Shown here: positions 16,101 through 24,342 of the stretch, piece after piece
Layout: each line of letters starts with the position of its first letter
Position numbering within the stretch: the stretch's first letter is position 1
NCBI RefSeq assembly: GCF_029263155.1
Contig: NZ_JAJCYB010000094.1
Location: 1 to 35,996 of the forward strand
Reading direction: 5' to 3'
Length of the DNA stretch: 35,996 nt
From: Pseudonocardia sp.
GTDB taxonomy: Bacteria; Actinomycetota; Actinomycetes; Mycobacteriales; Pseudonocardiaceae
The notes under the pieces: model-generated
Databases searched by the model: none
What the model saw: the letters and a program-made list of their open reading frames with translations, nothing else
Told to the model about the DNA's origin: nothing
Translations under genes and position numbers: made by a program

Positions 16101-16599
16101 CGGCCCTCACCCTCCTGATCACGCAGCGTCGGCCTGCCGTGGCACTGGGGAGGCTGCGGGTGTCGGTGTACCGCTGGAGGACCGGTTCGGTCAGGGATGA
16201 CCGACGGCCTCCCGGAACTTTCCAGTAGAGAGAATGCATGTGTCAAGAACAGAAAGAAACGGAGGGCAGTCGACCGTCATCGAGCGGGGGCGGGGGTCGG
16301 CGCGTACCGGGACCGGATCTCGGCCCGGCGCCGCCCCGCTTCCCGGCCGCCATCCAGGTGCGTCGCCGGTGCCGTGGTGCACGGCGGTCGGCCGGGTCCG
16401 CCCCCCGGGAAGTCGCCCACGTCGATCCTCTGCATCGCCACTCCCGGGGGTCACGTCTTTCTGCTCGTCGCACAGTGGATCTGACCCTAAGAAGCCTCGC
16501 CTGTACGGGCAAGTCCCCTCGGTCCCCGAAATCTGGTGGTTGACAGCTTCGTTCGCCCGGCGCAAAAATCCGACCTATGCGTCCAGCGAGGTACATCCG
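16101..16599. promoter_or_regulatory. Divergent 499-base control region between Mo hydroxylase and extradiol dioxygenase operons
   Basis: No convincing gene is present. Toward the minus-strand operon, TTGACA reads at 16246-16241 and ATTCT at 16235-16231 on that strand, near an AT-rich island (about 16215-16262), but no good -10 follows at standard distance. Toward the plus operon a better promoter lies at 16540-16569. The middle is GC-rich and featureless to me. Confidence 0.45.
16540..16569 (+). promoter_or_regulatory. Putative sigma70-type promoter of the right catabolic operon
   Basis: A consensus -35 TTGACA at 16540-16545 is followed after 18 bases by AAAAAT at 16564-16569, the only A-run nearby. 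A transcript would start around 16576, leaving a leader of about 25 bases to the ATG at 16600. It is predicted by eye only. Confidence 0.45.
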
Positions 16600-17502
16600 A
16601 TGAACACGCCGCGACTCGGCGTGACCGGGCTCGACCACGTCGCGCTCTCGGTCCCCGACCTTCGAGCGGCGCTCGACTTCTACGTCGAGCACTGGGGGCT
16701 CGTCGAGGTCGCGGAGGATCGGGGCCGCCACCACCTGGCGACCGGACAGGCCCGTTTCGCCGCCCTCGTGCTCTCGGCGGGCCCGGTGCTCGCCCTGGAC
16801 CACCTCGCCTTCGGCGTGGCCTCGGCCGAGGCACTGGACGGCCTCGCGTCGCGCCTCACCGAGGCCGGGCACCCTTGCGCCCGGGTCGAGCCCGGCGCGC
16901 TGGAGCCCGGTCAGACCCACGTGGTGCGAACCCAGGACCCGGACGGCAACACCGTCGAGCTGGTTGTCGGGCCCGCGGCCACGGTGGAACGGCCCGCCGT
17001 CGACCGGGTTACGCCGCTCAAGCTCGGCCACGTCGTACTCGGTACGCCCGACCAGCGTGCCGCGGAGATGTTCTACGCCCTGCTCGGCTTCCGGACGACG
17101 GACCGCACGGCCCCCGGAATGTGGTTCCTACGGTGCAACGCCGACCACCACACCCTCGCGCTCGTGCCGGCGCAACGGCCGTGGCTGCAGCACATGGCCT
17201 ACGACGTGGGCACCGTCGACGAGGTCATGCGCGGTATGGGAGCCCTGCGCGCGGCGGGCAGCGCGCCCATCTGGGGACCCGGCCGGCACGGCCCGGGCAA
17301 CAACGTCTTCACCTACTACGAGGACCCGGCGGGAATGATCATCGAGTACTACGGCGAGCTCGAGCAGTTCTCCGAGCTGGACCTGGACGCCGAGATCCCG
17401 GTCAAGGACTGGGGGCCGGAGCACAAGGGCGACCGATGGGGGATCGCGGGCCGCCCGCCCGCGTCGTTCACCTCCGCACCCACCGCGGCAGGTGAGCGGT
17501 GA
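16600..17502 (+). CDS. Type I extradiol (VOC-fold) ring-cleavage dioxygenase
   Basis: A 300-aa two-module vicinal-oxygen-chelate enzyme that would cleave a catechol next to its hydroxyl groups with Fe(II). The C-terminal module has all three iron ligands in family positions: H144 (KLGHVVLG), H198 (WLQHMAYDV) and E249 (GMIIEYYGELEQ), matching the H146/H210/E260 pattern of BphC. The N-terminal module begins GLDHVALSVPDL. GAGG precedes the ATG by eight bases. The stop overlaps the GTG of the hydratase-aldolase gene, directly linking the two reactions: ring opening, then aldol cleavage of the opened product. This coupling is as in naphthalene and phenanthrene catabolism. It heads the plus-strand operon. 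Confidence 0.93.
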   Translation: MNTPRLGVTGLDHVALSVPDLRAALDFYVEHWGLVEVAEDRGRHHLATGQARFAALVLSAGPVLALDHLAFGVASAEALDGLASRLTEAGHPCARVEPGALEPGQTHVVRTQDPDGNTVELVVGPAATVERPAVDRVTPLKLGHVVLGTPDQRAAEMFYALLGFRTTDRTAPGMWFLRCNADHHTLALVPAQRPWLQHMAYDVGTVDEVMRGMGALRAAGSAPIWGPGRHGPGNNVFTYYEDPAGMIIEYYGELEQFSELDLDAEIPVKDWGPEHKGDRWGIAGRPPASFTSAPTAAGER

Positions 17503-18500
17503 TCGGCACCGAGGCCTTCGACGGTCTGCACGCGATCATCCCCACGCCCGCGCGTCCCGGCGCCGACCGCTGGGACGCGACCGACACCGTCGACGTCGAC
17601 GAGACCGCGCGGCTGCTCGACGCGCTGATCCGCGACGGCGCGACGGGCATCATCGCGCTGGGCACGACCGGGGAGTGCGCCACCCTGTCCGCCGCCGACT
17701 TCGAGACCGTCGTCGGATGCGTCGTGGACACCGTCGCGGGCCGCGTCCCCACGTTCGTCGGCGCCACCGCCCTGGGCACCCACGACGTGGTGCGGCGGCT
17801 GCGGTTCGTCGCCGACCGCGGCGCGACCGGCACCCTGCTCGGGCTGCCGATGTGGCAGCCGCTGACCACCGACACGGCCGTGCGCTACTACCGCGACATC
17901 GGCGAGGCCTTCCCGGACCTGCCCGTGATGGTCTACGCCAACACGCGGGCCTTCCGGTACGGCTTCCCGCTGGAGTTCTGGGAGGGCGTGCACCGCGAGG
18001 CGCCCACCGTCGTGGCGGCCAAGGTGTCGCGGGCGCCGAACCTCGTCGACATGATCGAGGCGACCGGCGGCCGGGTGCGGTTCCTGCCCAACGAGATGAA
18101 GGTCCACGAGTTCCACGCGATGTCACCGGCGACCACCACCGGCTGCTGGGCGACGGCCGCCGCGATGGGCCCGGAGCCCGCGATCGCCGTGCTCGACGCC
18201 CTCGCCGGTGGCGACGCGACGGCCGTCGAGTCCGCCGCCCGCGACATCGCGTGGGCGAGCGAACCCATCGAGCCGATGCTGGCGGACCACGAGTTCTTCG
18301 CCTCGCACAACATCCAGGTGGAGAAGGCGCGGATCGAGGAGGCCGGGTACTGCAACCCGGGCCCGGTGCGGCCGCCCTACGCCGCGATGTCACCGGAGCA
18401 CGACCGGGCGGCCCGCGAGTGCGGCAGGCGGTGGCGGGAGCTGCGCGACCGTCGAGCTGCCACCGTGGCCGTTGCGGCCGGGGAGGCCACTGGTGGCTGA
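17499..18500 (+). CDS. Hydratase-aldolase of the NahE/PhdJ type (DapA-like fold)
   Basis: A 333-aa class I aldolase of the dihydrodipicolinate-synthase superfamily, in the branch that hydrates and cleaves trans-o-hydroxybenzylidenepyruvate or carboxybenzalpyruvate to pyruvate and an aromatic aldehyde. Branch features are RWDATDTVDVDETAR, GTTGECATLS, GLPMWQPLT, MVYANTRAF with Y146, and the Schiff-base Lys K175 in VVAAKVS. The C-terminal HNIQVEKARIEEAGY and GPVRPPY are also typical of NahE-like proteins. Length agrees with NahE (about 330 aa). It starts by GTGA overlap with the extradiol dioxygenase. The usual isomerase between ring cleavage and aldolase (NahD type) is not seen in the window. 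The exact substrate is unknown, but a benzylidenepyruvate points to a bicyclic or aryl-substituted starting compound. Confidence 0.9.
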   Translation: MIGTEAFDGLHAIIPTPARPGADRWDATDTVDVDETARLLDALIRDGATGIIALGTTGECATLSAADFETVVGCVVDTVAGRVPTFVGATALGTHDVVRRLRFVADRGATGTLLGLPMWQPLTTDTAVRYYRDIGEAFPDLPVMVYANTRAFRYGFPLEFWEGVHREAPTVVAAKVSRAPNLVDMIEATGGRVRFLPNEMKVHEFHAMSPATTTGCWATAAAMGPEPAIAVLDALAGGDATAVESAARDIAWASEPIEPMLADHEFFASHNIQVEKARIEEAGYCNPGPVRPPYAAMSPEHDRAARECGRRWRELRDRRAATVAVAAGEATGG

Positions 18501-19494
18501 CCGGCACCGGCTGCAGGTGAGCTGCGCAGGACACCTGTCGGACCGCGTCGTCGACCTCCATACCGGGGCGGTGGCCCCCGAGGGGATCGACCTGCACTAC
18601 ATCCCGCTGACGCCCGCCGAGGCCTTCCGCCGGATGCTCCGCGGTGAGTTCGACGCAGGCGAGATGTCGCTGTCGACCTACATCCTCACGGTCGCCCGCG
18701 GCGAGAGCGACTTCGTGGCGATCCCGGTCTTCCCCTCCCGGACGTTCCGGCACAGCGCGGTCTACGTCCGCACCGGGGCGGGCGTGGTCGAACCCGGTGA
18801 CCTCGTCGGCCGCCGCGTCGGGGTGCCCGAGTACCAGATGACCGCCGCACTCTGGGTGCGCGGCATGCTCGAGCACGAGTACGGCGTACGCCCGGCGGAC
18901 ATCGAGTGGGTGACCGGCGGGCTGCGCGATCCCGGTCGGCGCGGCCTGGTCGAGGTCGAGGTCCCCGGGGTCCGCATCTCCCGCGAGGAGGAGCGGTCGC
19001 TCGACGAGCTGCTGCTGGCCGGGGAGATCGACGCCATCGTCGCGCCCCAGGCGCCGCCGTCGTTCACCGCGGGATCGCCCGCGGTCGCCCGGCTCTTCCC
19101 GGACTACCGCCAGGTGGAGACCGACTACTACCGCAAGACCGGGCTGTTCCCCGTCATGCACACCGTGGTGCTCACGCGGTCGCTCTACGAGGCGCACCCC
19201 TGGGCCGCCGTGAGCCTCTGCCAGGCCTTCGACCGGGCCAAGGCACACGCGATGGAGCGGCTGCTGACCCGCGAACCGCTGCCGGTGACCCTGCCCTGGG
19301 TGCAGGACGAGATCGACCGGACGCTGGAGGTCATGGGCCCGGACTTCTGGCCCTACGGGCTCGAGGCCAACCGGGCGGTCCTCGACGCGGCCTGCGGGTA
19401 CCTCGTGGAGCAGGGGCTGTGCGACCGGCGCGTGGACCCCGGCGAGCTGTTCGCCCCCACCGTCGTCGACCTGGCCGGGATGCGGGTCCTGTGA
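18493..19494 (+). CDS. 4,5-dihydroxyphthalate decarboxylase (Pht5)-family protein
   Basis: A 333-aa protein closely resembling 4,5-dihydroxyphthalate decarboxylase. Family stretches include FVAIPVFPSRTFRHSAVYVR, VGVPEYQMTAALWVRGMLEH, LFPDYRQVETDYYRKTG and DFWPYGLEANR. The fold is that of periplasmic binding proteins, but there is no signal peptide, so an intracellular enzyme is expected. The GTG start overlaps the aldolase gene by eight bases. It would remove a carboxyl group from a dihydroxylated aromatic acid to give a catechol for the extradiol enzyme. It sits next to a Pht4-type dehydrogenase, the same pair found in bacterial phthalate 4,5-pathways. A ring system other than phthalate is likely from the context. 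Confidence 0.88.
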   Translation: MADRHRLQVSCAGHLSDRVVDLHTGAVAPEGIDLHYIPLTPAEAFRRMLRGEFDAGEMSLSTYILTVARGESDFVAIPVFPSRTFRHSAVYVRTGAGVVEPGDLVGRRVGVPEYQMTAALWVRGMLEHEYGVRPADIEWVTGGLRDPGRRGLVEVEVPGVRISREEERSLDELLLAGEIDAIVAPQAPPSFTAGSPAVARLFPDYRQVETDYYRKTGLFPVMHTVVLTRSLYEAHPWAAVSLCQAFDRAKAHAMERLLTREPLPVTLPWVQDEIDRTLEVMGPDFWPYGLEANRAVLDAACGYLVEQGLCDRRVDPGELFAPTVVDLAGMRVL

Positions 19495-20714
19495 ACGCGC
19501 CCGTGCTGCGGGTCGGGATCGTCGGACTCGGTGGCGCCACGGTCTCGATGCTGCCGAGCCTGATGGCCGACGGGCGGATCGCCGTCGCCGGGGTGGCCGA
19601 CGTGCACGCGCCGGCCCGGGAGCGGTTCGCGGCGGACTTCGGGGTCCCGGCGTACGACCGGGCCGAGGACCTCGCGGCGGACCCGGGGGTGGACGCCGTC
19701 TACATCGCGACCCCGCACGCCGTGCACGCGGAGCAGGCGATCGCGGCGCTGTCGCTGGGCACCCACGTGCTGGTCGAGAAGCCGCTCGCGCTGACCGTCG
19801 AGGACTGCCTCGCGGTGGACGCTGCGAGCCGGGCGAGCGGCGCCCAGGTCGTGGTCGGGCACACCCACGCCTTCGACCGGCCGGTCCGGCTGATGCACGA
19901 GATCATCGTGAGCGGCCGGCTCGGACGCGTGGCGATGATCAACAACTGGAACTTCGGCGCCTTCCTCTACCGGCCCCGCCGCCCCGACGAGCTCGACACC
20001 GCCCGCGGCGGGGGCATCATCTTCAACCAGGTACCGCACCAGGTCGACGTGGCCCGCCTGCTCGGCGGCGGGCTCGTCCGGTCGGTGCGGTCGTCGGCCT
20101 TCGTGCTCGATCCCGCCCGGCCGACTGAGGGCAGCCACACCACGTTCCTCGACTTCGAGGACGGGGCCGCGGCCGGCCTGGTGTTCAGCGGCTACGACGG
20201 CTTCGACTCCGACGAGCTGCACGGTTGGGTCGACGAGAACGGCAGGCGGCGCGGCCCCGCGCACGGCGCCGCCCGGCGCTCGCTGCGCGCCCTCGGCTCG
20301 ACGCCCGAGGTCGAGCTCAAGACCGGCCGTGGCTACGGCAGCGGGCAGGCCACCGACCCGCCGCCCGGCCCGCTGCACCAGCCGCACTTCGGCGTGCTGG
20401 TGGTCAGCTGCGAGGGCGGGGACCTGCGTGCCACGCCGGAGGGCGTCGTGCTGTACGACGAGGCGGGCGCCACCGAGTTCCCGGTCCCGTGCGACGGGCC
20501 GTTCCCCGACAAGAGCCTCGTCGTCGACGAGCTCTACCGGGCCGCGGCGCTCGGCGAACCCTCGCCGCACGACGCCGCCTGGGGCGCCGCCACCGTCGAG
20601 GTGTGCCGCGCGATCCTGGCCTCCGCGCAGGGGCGCCGCGAGGTCGTCCTCTCCCACCAGGTCGCCGCGGACCGGGCCCGCCGCACGTTCGACGTTCCCA
20701 CCACCATCCGATGA
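19491..20714 (+). CDS. Gfo/Idh/MocA-family dehydrogenase, Pht4 (phthalate dihydrodiol dehydrogenase) type
   Basis: A 407-aa NAD(P)-dependent oxidoreductase. The N-terminal Rossmann motif is VGIVGLGGATVSML; the conserved Lys motif reads VLVEKPLALT near residue 100, and GGGIIFNQVPHQVDVARLLGG lies in the substrate domain. Members of this family serve as 4,5-dihydro-4,5-dihydroxyphthalate dehydrogenase, re-aromatising a Rieske dioxygenase product. The GTG overlaps the stop of the Pht5-like gene, and the Rieske set B lies 3.6 kb downstream in the same direction. Sugar or inositol substrates, common in the family at large, are unlikely here. The assignment to dihydrodiol oxidation rests on the Pht5 neighbour and general resemblance. 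Confidence 0.87.
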   Translation: MNAPVLRVGIVGLGGATVSMLPSLMADGRIAVAGVADVHAPARERFAADFGVPAYDRAEDLAADPGVDAVYIATPHAVHAEQAIAALSLGTHVLVEKPLALTVEDCLAVDAASRASGAQVVVGHTHAFDRPVRLMHEIIVSGRLGRVAMINNWNFGAFLYRPRRPDELDTARGGGIIFNQVPHQVDVARLLGGGLVRSVRSSAFVLDPARPTEGSHTTFLDFEDGAAAGLVFSGYDGFDSDELHGWVDENGRRRGPAHGAARRSLRALGSTPEVELKTGRGYGSGQATDPPPGPLHQPHFGVLVVSCEGGDLRATPEGVVLYDEAGATEFPVPCDGPFPDKSLVVDELYRAAALGEPSPHDAAWGAATVEVCRAILASAQGRREVVLSHQVAADRARRTFDVPTTIR

Positions 20715-20733
20715 CCACCTGCTAGGGGTGCCC

Positions 20734-21537
20734 ATGCTCGTCCTCGACTCGATCAGCAAGACCTTCTCGCAGCCGGGCGAGGGCGGACCGGGGGTCGCCG
20801 CCGTCTCCGCGGTGAGCCTCGACGTGCGCAAGGGCGAGTTCGTCTCGCTGGTCGGTCCGTCCGGCTGCGGCAAGTCGACGCTGATCAACATCGTCGCGGG
20901 GCTGACCGACGACTACGAGGGCCGCGTCCTCATCGACGGCCGGCTGGTACGGGGGCGCCACCCCGAGGTCGGCATGGTGTTCCAGGAGGACTCGACGTTT
21001 CCCTGGTTGACGGCGTGCGAGAACGTCGAGTTCGGGCTCCGGATGCGGGGTGAGCCGGCCCGGTCGCGGCGGGAGAGCTCGCGCGAGATGCTCGCGCTGG
21101 TCGGGCTGGGGAGCTTCGCGGACCGGTACCCGGCGGAGCTCTCGGGCGGCATGCGACAGCGGGTCGCGATCGCCCGCGCCCTCGTCCTGCAGCCGCAGAT
21201 CCTGTTGATGGACGAGCCCTTCGGCGCGGTCGACGAGCAGACCCGGATCGTGCTCGGCGAGGAGCTGCTGCGCCTGCAGGAGCAGCTGCAGCAGACGCTC
21301 GTGTTCGTGACCCACAACCTGGGCGAGGCCGTCACGTTGTCCGACCGCGTCGTGGCCATGACGGCCCGGCCGGCTCGCATCAAGGACGTCCTGACCGTCG
21401 ACCTGCCGCGGCCGCGGGACTCCTCGGTGATGGAGTCCCCGCAGTACTCGCTCCTCGTCGCGCGGCTCTGGCAGCTGCTCCGCGAGGAGGCCCTGCACAC
21501 CTTCCGCGCCGCGGAGAGCACGGTGTCGGGCGCCTGA
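20734..21537 (+). CDS. ABC transporter ATP-binding protein, nitrate/sulfonate/taurine type
   Basis: A 267-aa ATPase that would power import. All motifs are present: Walker A GPSGCGKST, Q-loop MVFQED, signature LSGGMRQR, Walker B ILLMDEPFGA and the switch His in FVTHNLGEA. It is closest to SsuB/TauB-like ATPases used for sulfonates, nitrate, and by some actinobacteria for phthalate. Its binding lipoprotein and two permeases are encoded 4.7 kb further on (26231-28952), separated by catabolic genes; no permease is adjacent. The start is the ATG at 20734; a GTG two codons earlier is possible. Confidence 0.94.
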   Translation: MLVLDSISKTFSQPGEGGPGVAAVSAVSLDVRKGEFVSLVGPSGCGKSTLINIVAGLTDDYEGRVLIDGRLVRGRHPEVGMVFQEDSTFPWLTACENVEFGLRMRGEPARSRRESSREMLALVGLGSFADRYPAELSGGMRQRVAIARALVLQPQILLMDEPFGAVDEQTRIVLGEELLRLQEQLQQTLVFVTHNLGEAVTLSDRVVAMTARPARIKDVLTVDLPRPRDSSVMESPQYSLLVARLWQLLREEALHTFRAAESTVSGA

Positions 21538-21578
21538 CTGCGAAGGTCCGGGTTTTTCATTCGGCCCCGCAACAGCCG

Positions 21579-21610
21579 TTGACATGCTGCCTGGCAGAGT
21601 GCAATTCTGT
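21579..21610 (+). promoter_or_regulatory. Putative internal promoter before bicupin copy 2
   Basis: In the 114-base gap after the ATPase, TTGACA (21579-21584) is followed after 18 bases by AATTCT (21603-21608). ATTCTGT at 21604-21610 repeats the word found twice at 4115-4141. The predicted start leaves about 35 bases of leader, with GAGGTGAGGA as ribosome site at 21641-21650. This would allow separate expression of the second half of the block. Confidence 0.5.
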
Positions 21611-21651
21611 TTCTACCGCAAAAGTCGGACGAATAGCTGAGAGGTGAGGAC

Positions 21652-22755
21652 GTGGCCGAGGCAGTGTTCATCGACCGCACCGGCGCGGGACCCCGGAGCT
21701 CGGAGCTGTGGGAGCCGATCCTGGTGCCCGCCGAGGTGCTGGCGGACCAGATCGACCGGTTGAGCGCCGCGCCCGCTCCCGCCGACGGCCGCCGCATCGC
21801 GGTGATCTCCCACCCGAGGGCGGTGGACGGCAGCCGGGGCCTCGCGCCCGGCATCCACTGTCAGCTGGAGGTCCTGCTGCCCGGCGAGCGGACGCTCCCG
21901 GTGCGGCACAACGCTTCGGAGATCAACTTCTGTGTGGAGGGCTCCGGACGCGCGATCGTGGGCGCCGAGACGGTGGAGTACCAGCAGTACGACACCTGGA
22001 TCCACCCGTCGATGACCACCTACTCGCACGAGAACCCGACGACCGAGCGGCAGGTCCGCCTGACCTACAGCAACGAGGCCCTGCTGGAGGCCATGCGGAT
22101 CCACGTGGTGGATCCCTCCGCGGCCCGGCAGAGCCTGCCGGCCGAGCGTGCGGCCGGCGCCGCCCGCGGTTCGGGGGCCGTCGCCGAGCACGAGCTGATC
22201 GACCTCGACGAGCGCGGCTCCGCGCTGATGTCCTACGAGGCCGCCATCAACCCGCCGGTCGTGACCCAGGAGGTCCTGCACTGGCCGTGGCACGCGGTCC
22301 GCCCGCCCCTGGAGGAGCTCGCGGCGCTCGGCCCCGAGTACCGCGGCCGGCGGCTGTACGTCTTCTACAACCGGGCCACCGGTCGCACCAACGGCACCGG
22401 CCCGACGCTGTTCGCCTCGATCTGCATCCGCCCGGCCGACGTGGTCGACCGGCCGCACCGGCACAGCTCGGCGGCGATCAACTACTTCTTCTCCGGTCAC
22501 GGCCACAGCGTCTCCGGGGGGAAGACCTTCCACTGGAAGGCGGGCGACCTCATGCTCACCGCCCCGGGCTGGCTCGTGCACCACAACGCCTCCGGATCCG
22601 AGCCGGTGCTCGAGCTGACCGTGCAGGACCAGCCCTTCACCCTCGCCGTCGACGCCTTGCTGTGGCAGGAGGACCTCGCGGGCGAGATCCGGCTGCTGGG
22701 CTCGCACGCCGGCTTCGCCACCAACCGGGCCGAGGTCGTCGCGGCGACCGGCTGA
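21652..22755 (+). CDS. Gentisate / 1-hydroxy-2-naphthoate dioxygenase-type bicupin, copy 2
   Basis: A 367-aa paralogue of the protein at 7652, alike over the whole length. The C-terminal cupin again holds the iron site: H269-x-H271 in RPHRHSSAAINYFF and the His pair at 310-311 in GWLVHHNAS. The N-terminal cupin has RHNASE in place of HxH and keeps H126. The GTG start has GAGGTGAGGA immediately upstream. The next gene, 44 bases on, is an aldehyde dehydrogenase. In phenanthrene-degrading actinobacteria a bicupin (PhdI) and an aldehyde dehydrogenase (PhdK) act in one route, so this enzyme may cleave the hydroxy-aryl acid made after aldehyde oxidation. The substrate is inferred. Confidence 0.88.
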   Translation: MAEAVFIDRTGAGPRSSELWEPILVPAEVLADQIDRLSAAPAPADGRRIAVISHPRAVDGSRGLAPGIHCQLEVLLPGERTLPVRHNASEINFCVEGSGRAIVGAETVEYQQYDTWIHPSMTTYSHENPTTERQVRLTYSNEALLEAMRIHVVDPSAARQSLPAERAAGAARGSGAVAEHELIDLDERGSALMSYEAAINPPVVTQEVLHWPWHAVRPPLEELAALGPEYRGRRLYVFYNRATGRTNGTGPTLFASICIRPADVVDRPHRHSSAAINYFFSGHGHSVSGGKTFHWKAGDLMLTAPGWLVHHNASGSEPVLELTVQDQPFTLAVDALLWQEDLAGEIRLLGSHAGFATNRAEVVAATG

Positions 22756-22799
22756 CCTCACCCCACCCGCCACCCCGACAGGGAAGGGATCCCCATTCG

Positions 22800-24335
22800 A
22801 TGGCCCCCACCACGACCGCACCCACCACGACCGGGCCGTACGCAGCCAGCTACGCGGCCCGGCGCGCCCAGCTCGACGGCATCCGCGACCGGGACTGGCC
22901 GCTGATCATCTCGAACAAGCCGCACGCGCCGTCCGGCGGGCGGACGTTCGCGACCTACGACCCGGCCACCGAGGCCGAGCTGGCGCAGGTCGCCGACGGG
23001 GACGCGGCCGACGTCGACCTCGCCGTCCGGTCGGCCGAGCAGGGATTCGAGGCGTGGCGCCGCTACTCCCCGCAGGGCCGCGCCGCGGCGGTGCGGGAGC
23101 TGGCCGCGGCGCTGCGCGAGAACGCCGACGAGCTGGGGTTCCTCGACGCCGTCGACGGCGGCAGCCCGTTCACCTCGATGCGGACCGACGCCCTGTGGTC
23201 GGCCGACTTCCTCGACATGTTCGCGGACTGGGCGCTCATGATCAAGGGCGAGACCTACCCGGCCACCGGGACCGGCCTGCACTACTCGCGACTCGAGCCC
23301 TACGGGGTCGTCGCCCGCATCATCCCGTTCAACCATCCCGTCCTCTTCGCGGCCGGCAAGCTCGGGGCGCCGCTGATGGCGGGCAACGCGGTGATCGTCA
23401 AGCCGCCGCCGCAGGCCCCGCTGTCCGCGATCCGGATCGGGGAGATCGCCGCGGAGATCCTGCCGGCGGGCGTGGTCAACGTGATCACCGGGGCCGGCCC
23501 GGCCACCGGCGCCGCGATCTCCGCCCACCCCGGGATCCCGCGGATCGCCTTCATCGGCAGCGAGCGGACCGGGCGGGAGATCCAGCGGGCCGGTGCCGAG
23601 GCCGCGGTGAAGCACGTGAGCCTCGAGCTCGGCGGCAAGAACGCCATGATCGTGCTGCCCGACGCCGACGTCGAGCGTGCGGCGCGGGGCGCGGTGTCGG
23701 GCATGAACTTCACCGCCAGCCAGGGGGAGTCCTGCGGGTCCAACTCCCGGCTGCTGGTGCACCGGTCGATCGCCGACGAGATCGTGTCCCGGGTGGTCGA
23801 GCAGGTCGAGCGGATCCGGGTCGGGGTGCCGATCGACGAGTCGACCGAGATGGGCGCACTCGTCTCCCGCGAGCACTACCAGCGGGTCTGCTCCTACGTG
23901 GAGTCCGGCGTCGAGGAGGGCGCGGTGCTCGCCACCGGGGGTGCCCGCCCCGACCACCTGCCCCACGGCTACTTCCTCGCGCCCACCGTGTTCGCCGGGG
24001 TGAGCCCGACCATGCGGATCGCGCAGGAGGAGATCTTCGGGCCGGTGCTGTCCGTGCTGACCTTCGACGACGAGGACGAGGCCGTCCGGATCGCCAACGA
24101 CGTCCGCTACGGCCTGACCGGGAGCGTGTGGACCAGGGATCTGGAGAAGGCCCATCGCTTCGTCGAGGACCTGCAGGCCGGCTTCGTGTGGGTCAACGAC
24201 TCCGCCCGGCACTTCCCCGGAGTGCCGTTCGGCGGCGTGAAGGCCTCCGGGATCGGCAAGGAGGAGAGCTACGACGAGATCGTCAGCTTCACCCAGACCA
24301 AGGTCGTGAACATCCGCCTGCGTCCGGAAGGGTGA
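22800..24335 (+). CDS. NAD(P)-dependent aldehyde dehydrogenase
   Basis: A 511-aa aldehyde dehydrogenase, full length for the family. The catalytic Cys is C312 in GESCGSNSR, the general base E276 in SLELGGKN, and N178 lies in PFNHP. C-terminal EEIFGPVLSVL and FGGVKASGIGKEES are also typical. GGGAAGGGA lies about ten bases before the ATG. The N-terminal Thr/Ala-rich stretch is low-complexity. It stands between bicupin copy 2 and Rieske set B. In the pathway it would oxidise the aryl aldehyde released by the hydratase-aldolase to the acid, as PhdK or NahF do; this is inference from neighbours. Confidence 0.93.
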   Translation: MAPTTTAPTTTGPYAASYAARRAQLDGIRDRDWPLIISNKPHAPSGGRTFATYDPATEAELAQVADGDAADVDLAVRSAEQGFEAWRRYSPQGRAAAVRELAAALRENADELGFLDAVDGGSPFTSMRTDALWSADFLDMFADWALMIKGETYPATGTGLHYSRLEPYGVVARIIPFNHPVLFAAGKLGAPLMAGNAVIVKPPPQAPLSAIRIGEIAAEILPAGVVNVITGAGPATGAAISAHPGIPRIAFIGSERTGREIQRAGAEAAVKHVSLELGGKNAMIVLPDADVERAARGAVSGMNFTASQGESCGSNSRLLVHRSIADEIVSRVVEQVERIRVGVPIDESTEMGALVSREHYQRVCSYVESGVEEGAVLATGGARPDHLPHGYFLAPTVFAGVSPTMRIAQEEIFGPVLSVLTFDDEDEAVRIANDVRYGLTGSVWTRDLEKAHRFVEDLQAGFVWVNDSARHFPGVPFGGVKASGIGKEESYDEIVSFTQTKVVNIRLRPEG

Positions 24336-24342
24336 GGCCGCG

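Noticed and set aside
18493..19494. ABC substrate-binding protein
   Set aside because: The fold is related, but there is no signal peptide or lipobox and the sequence follows dihydroxyphthalate decarboxylase throughout.
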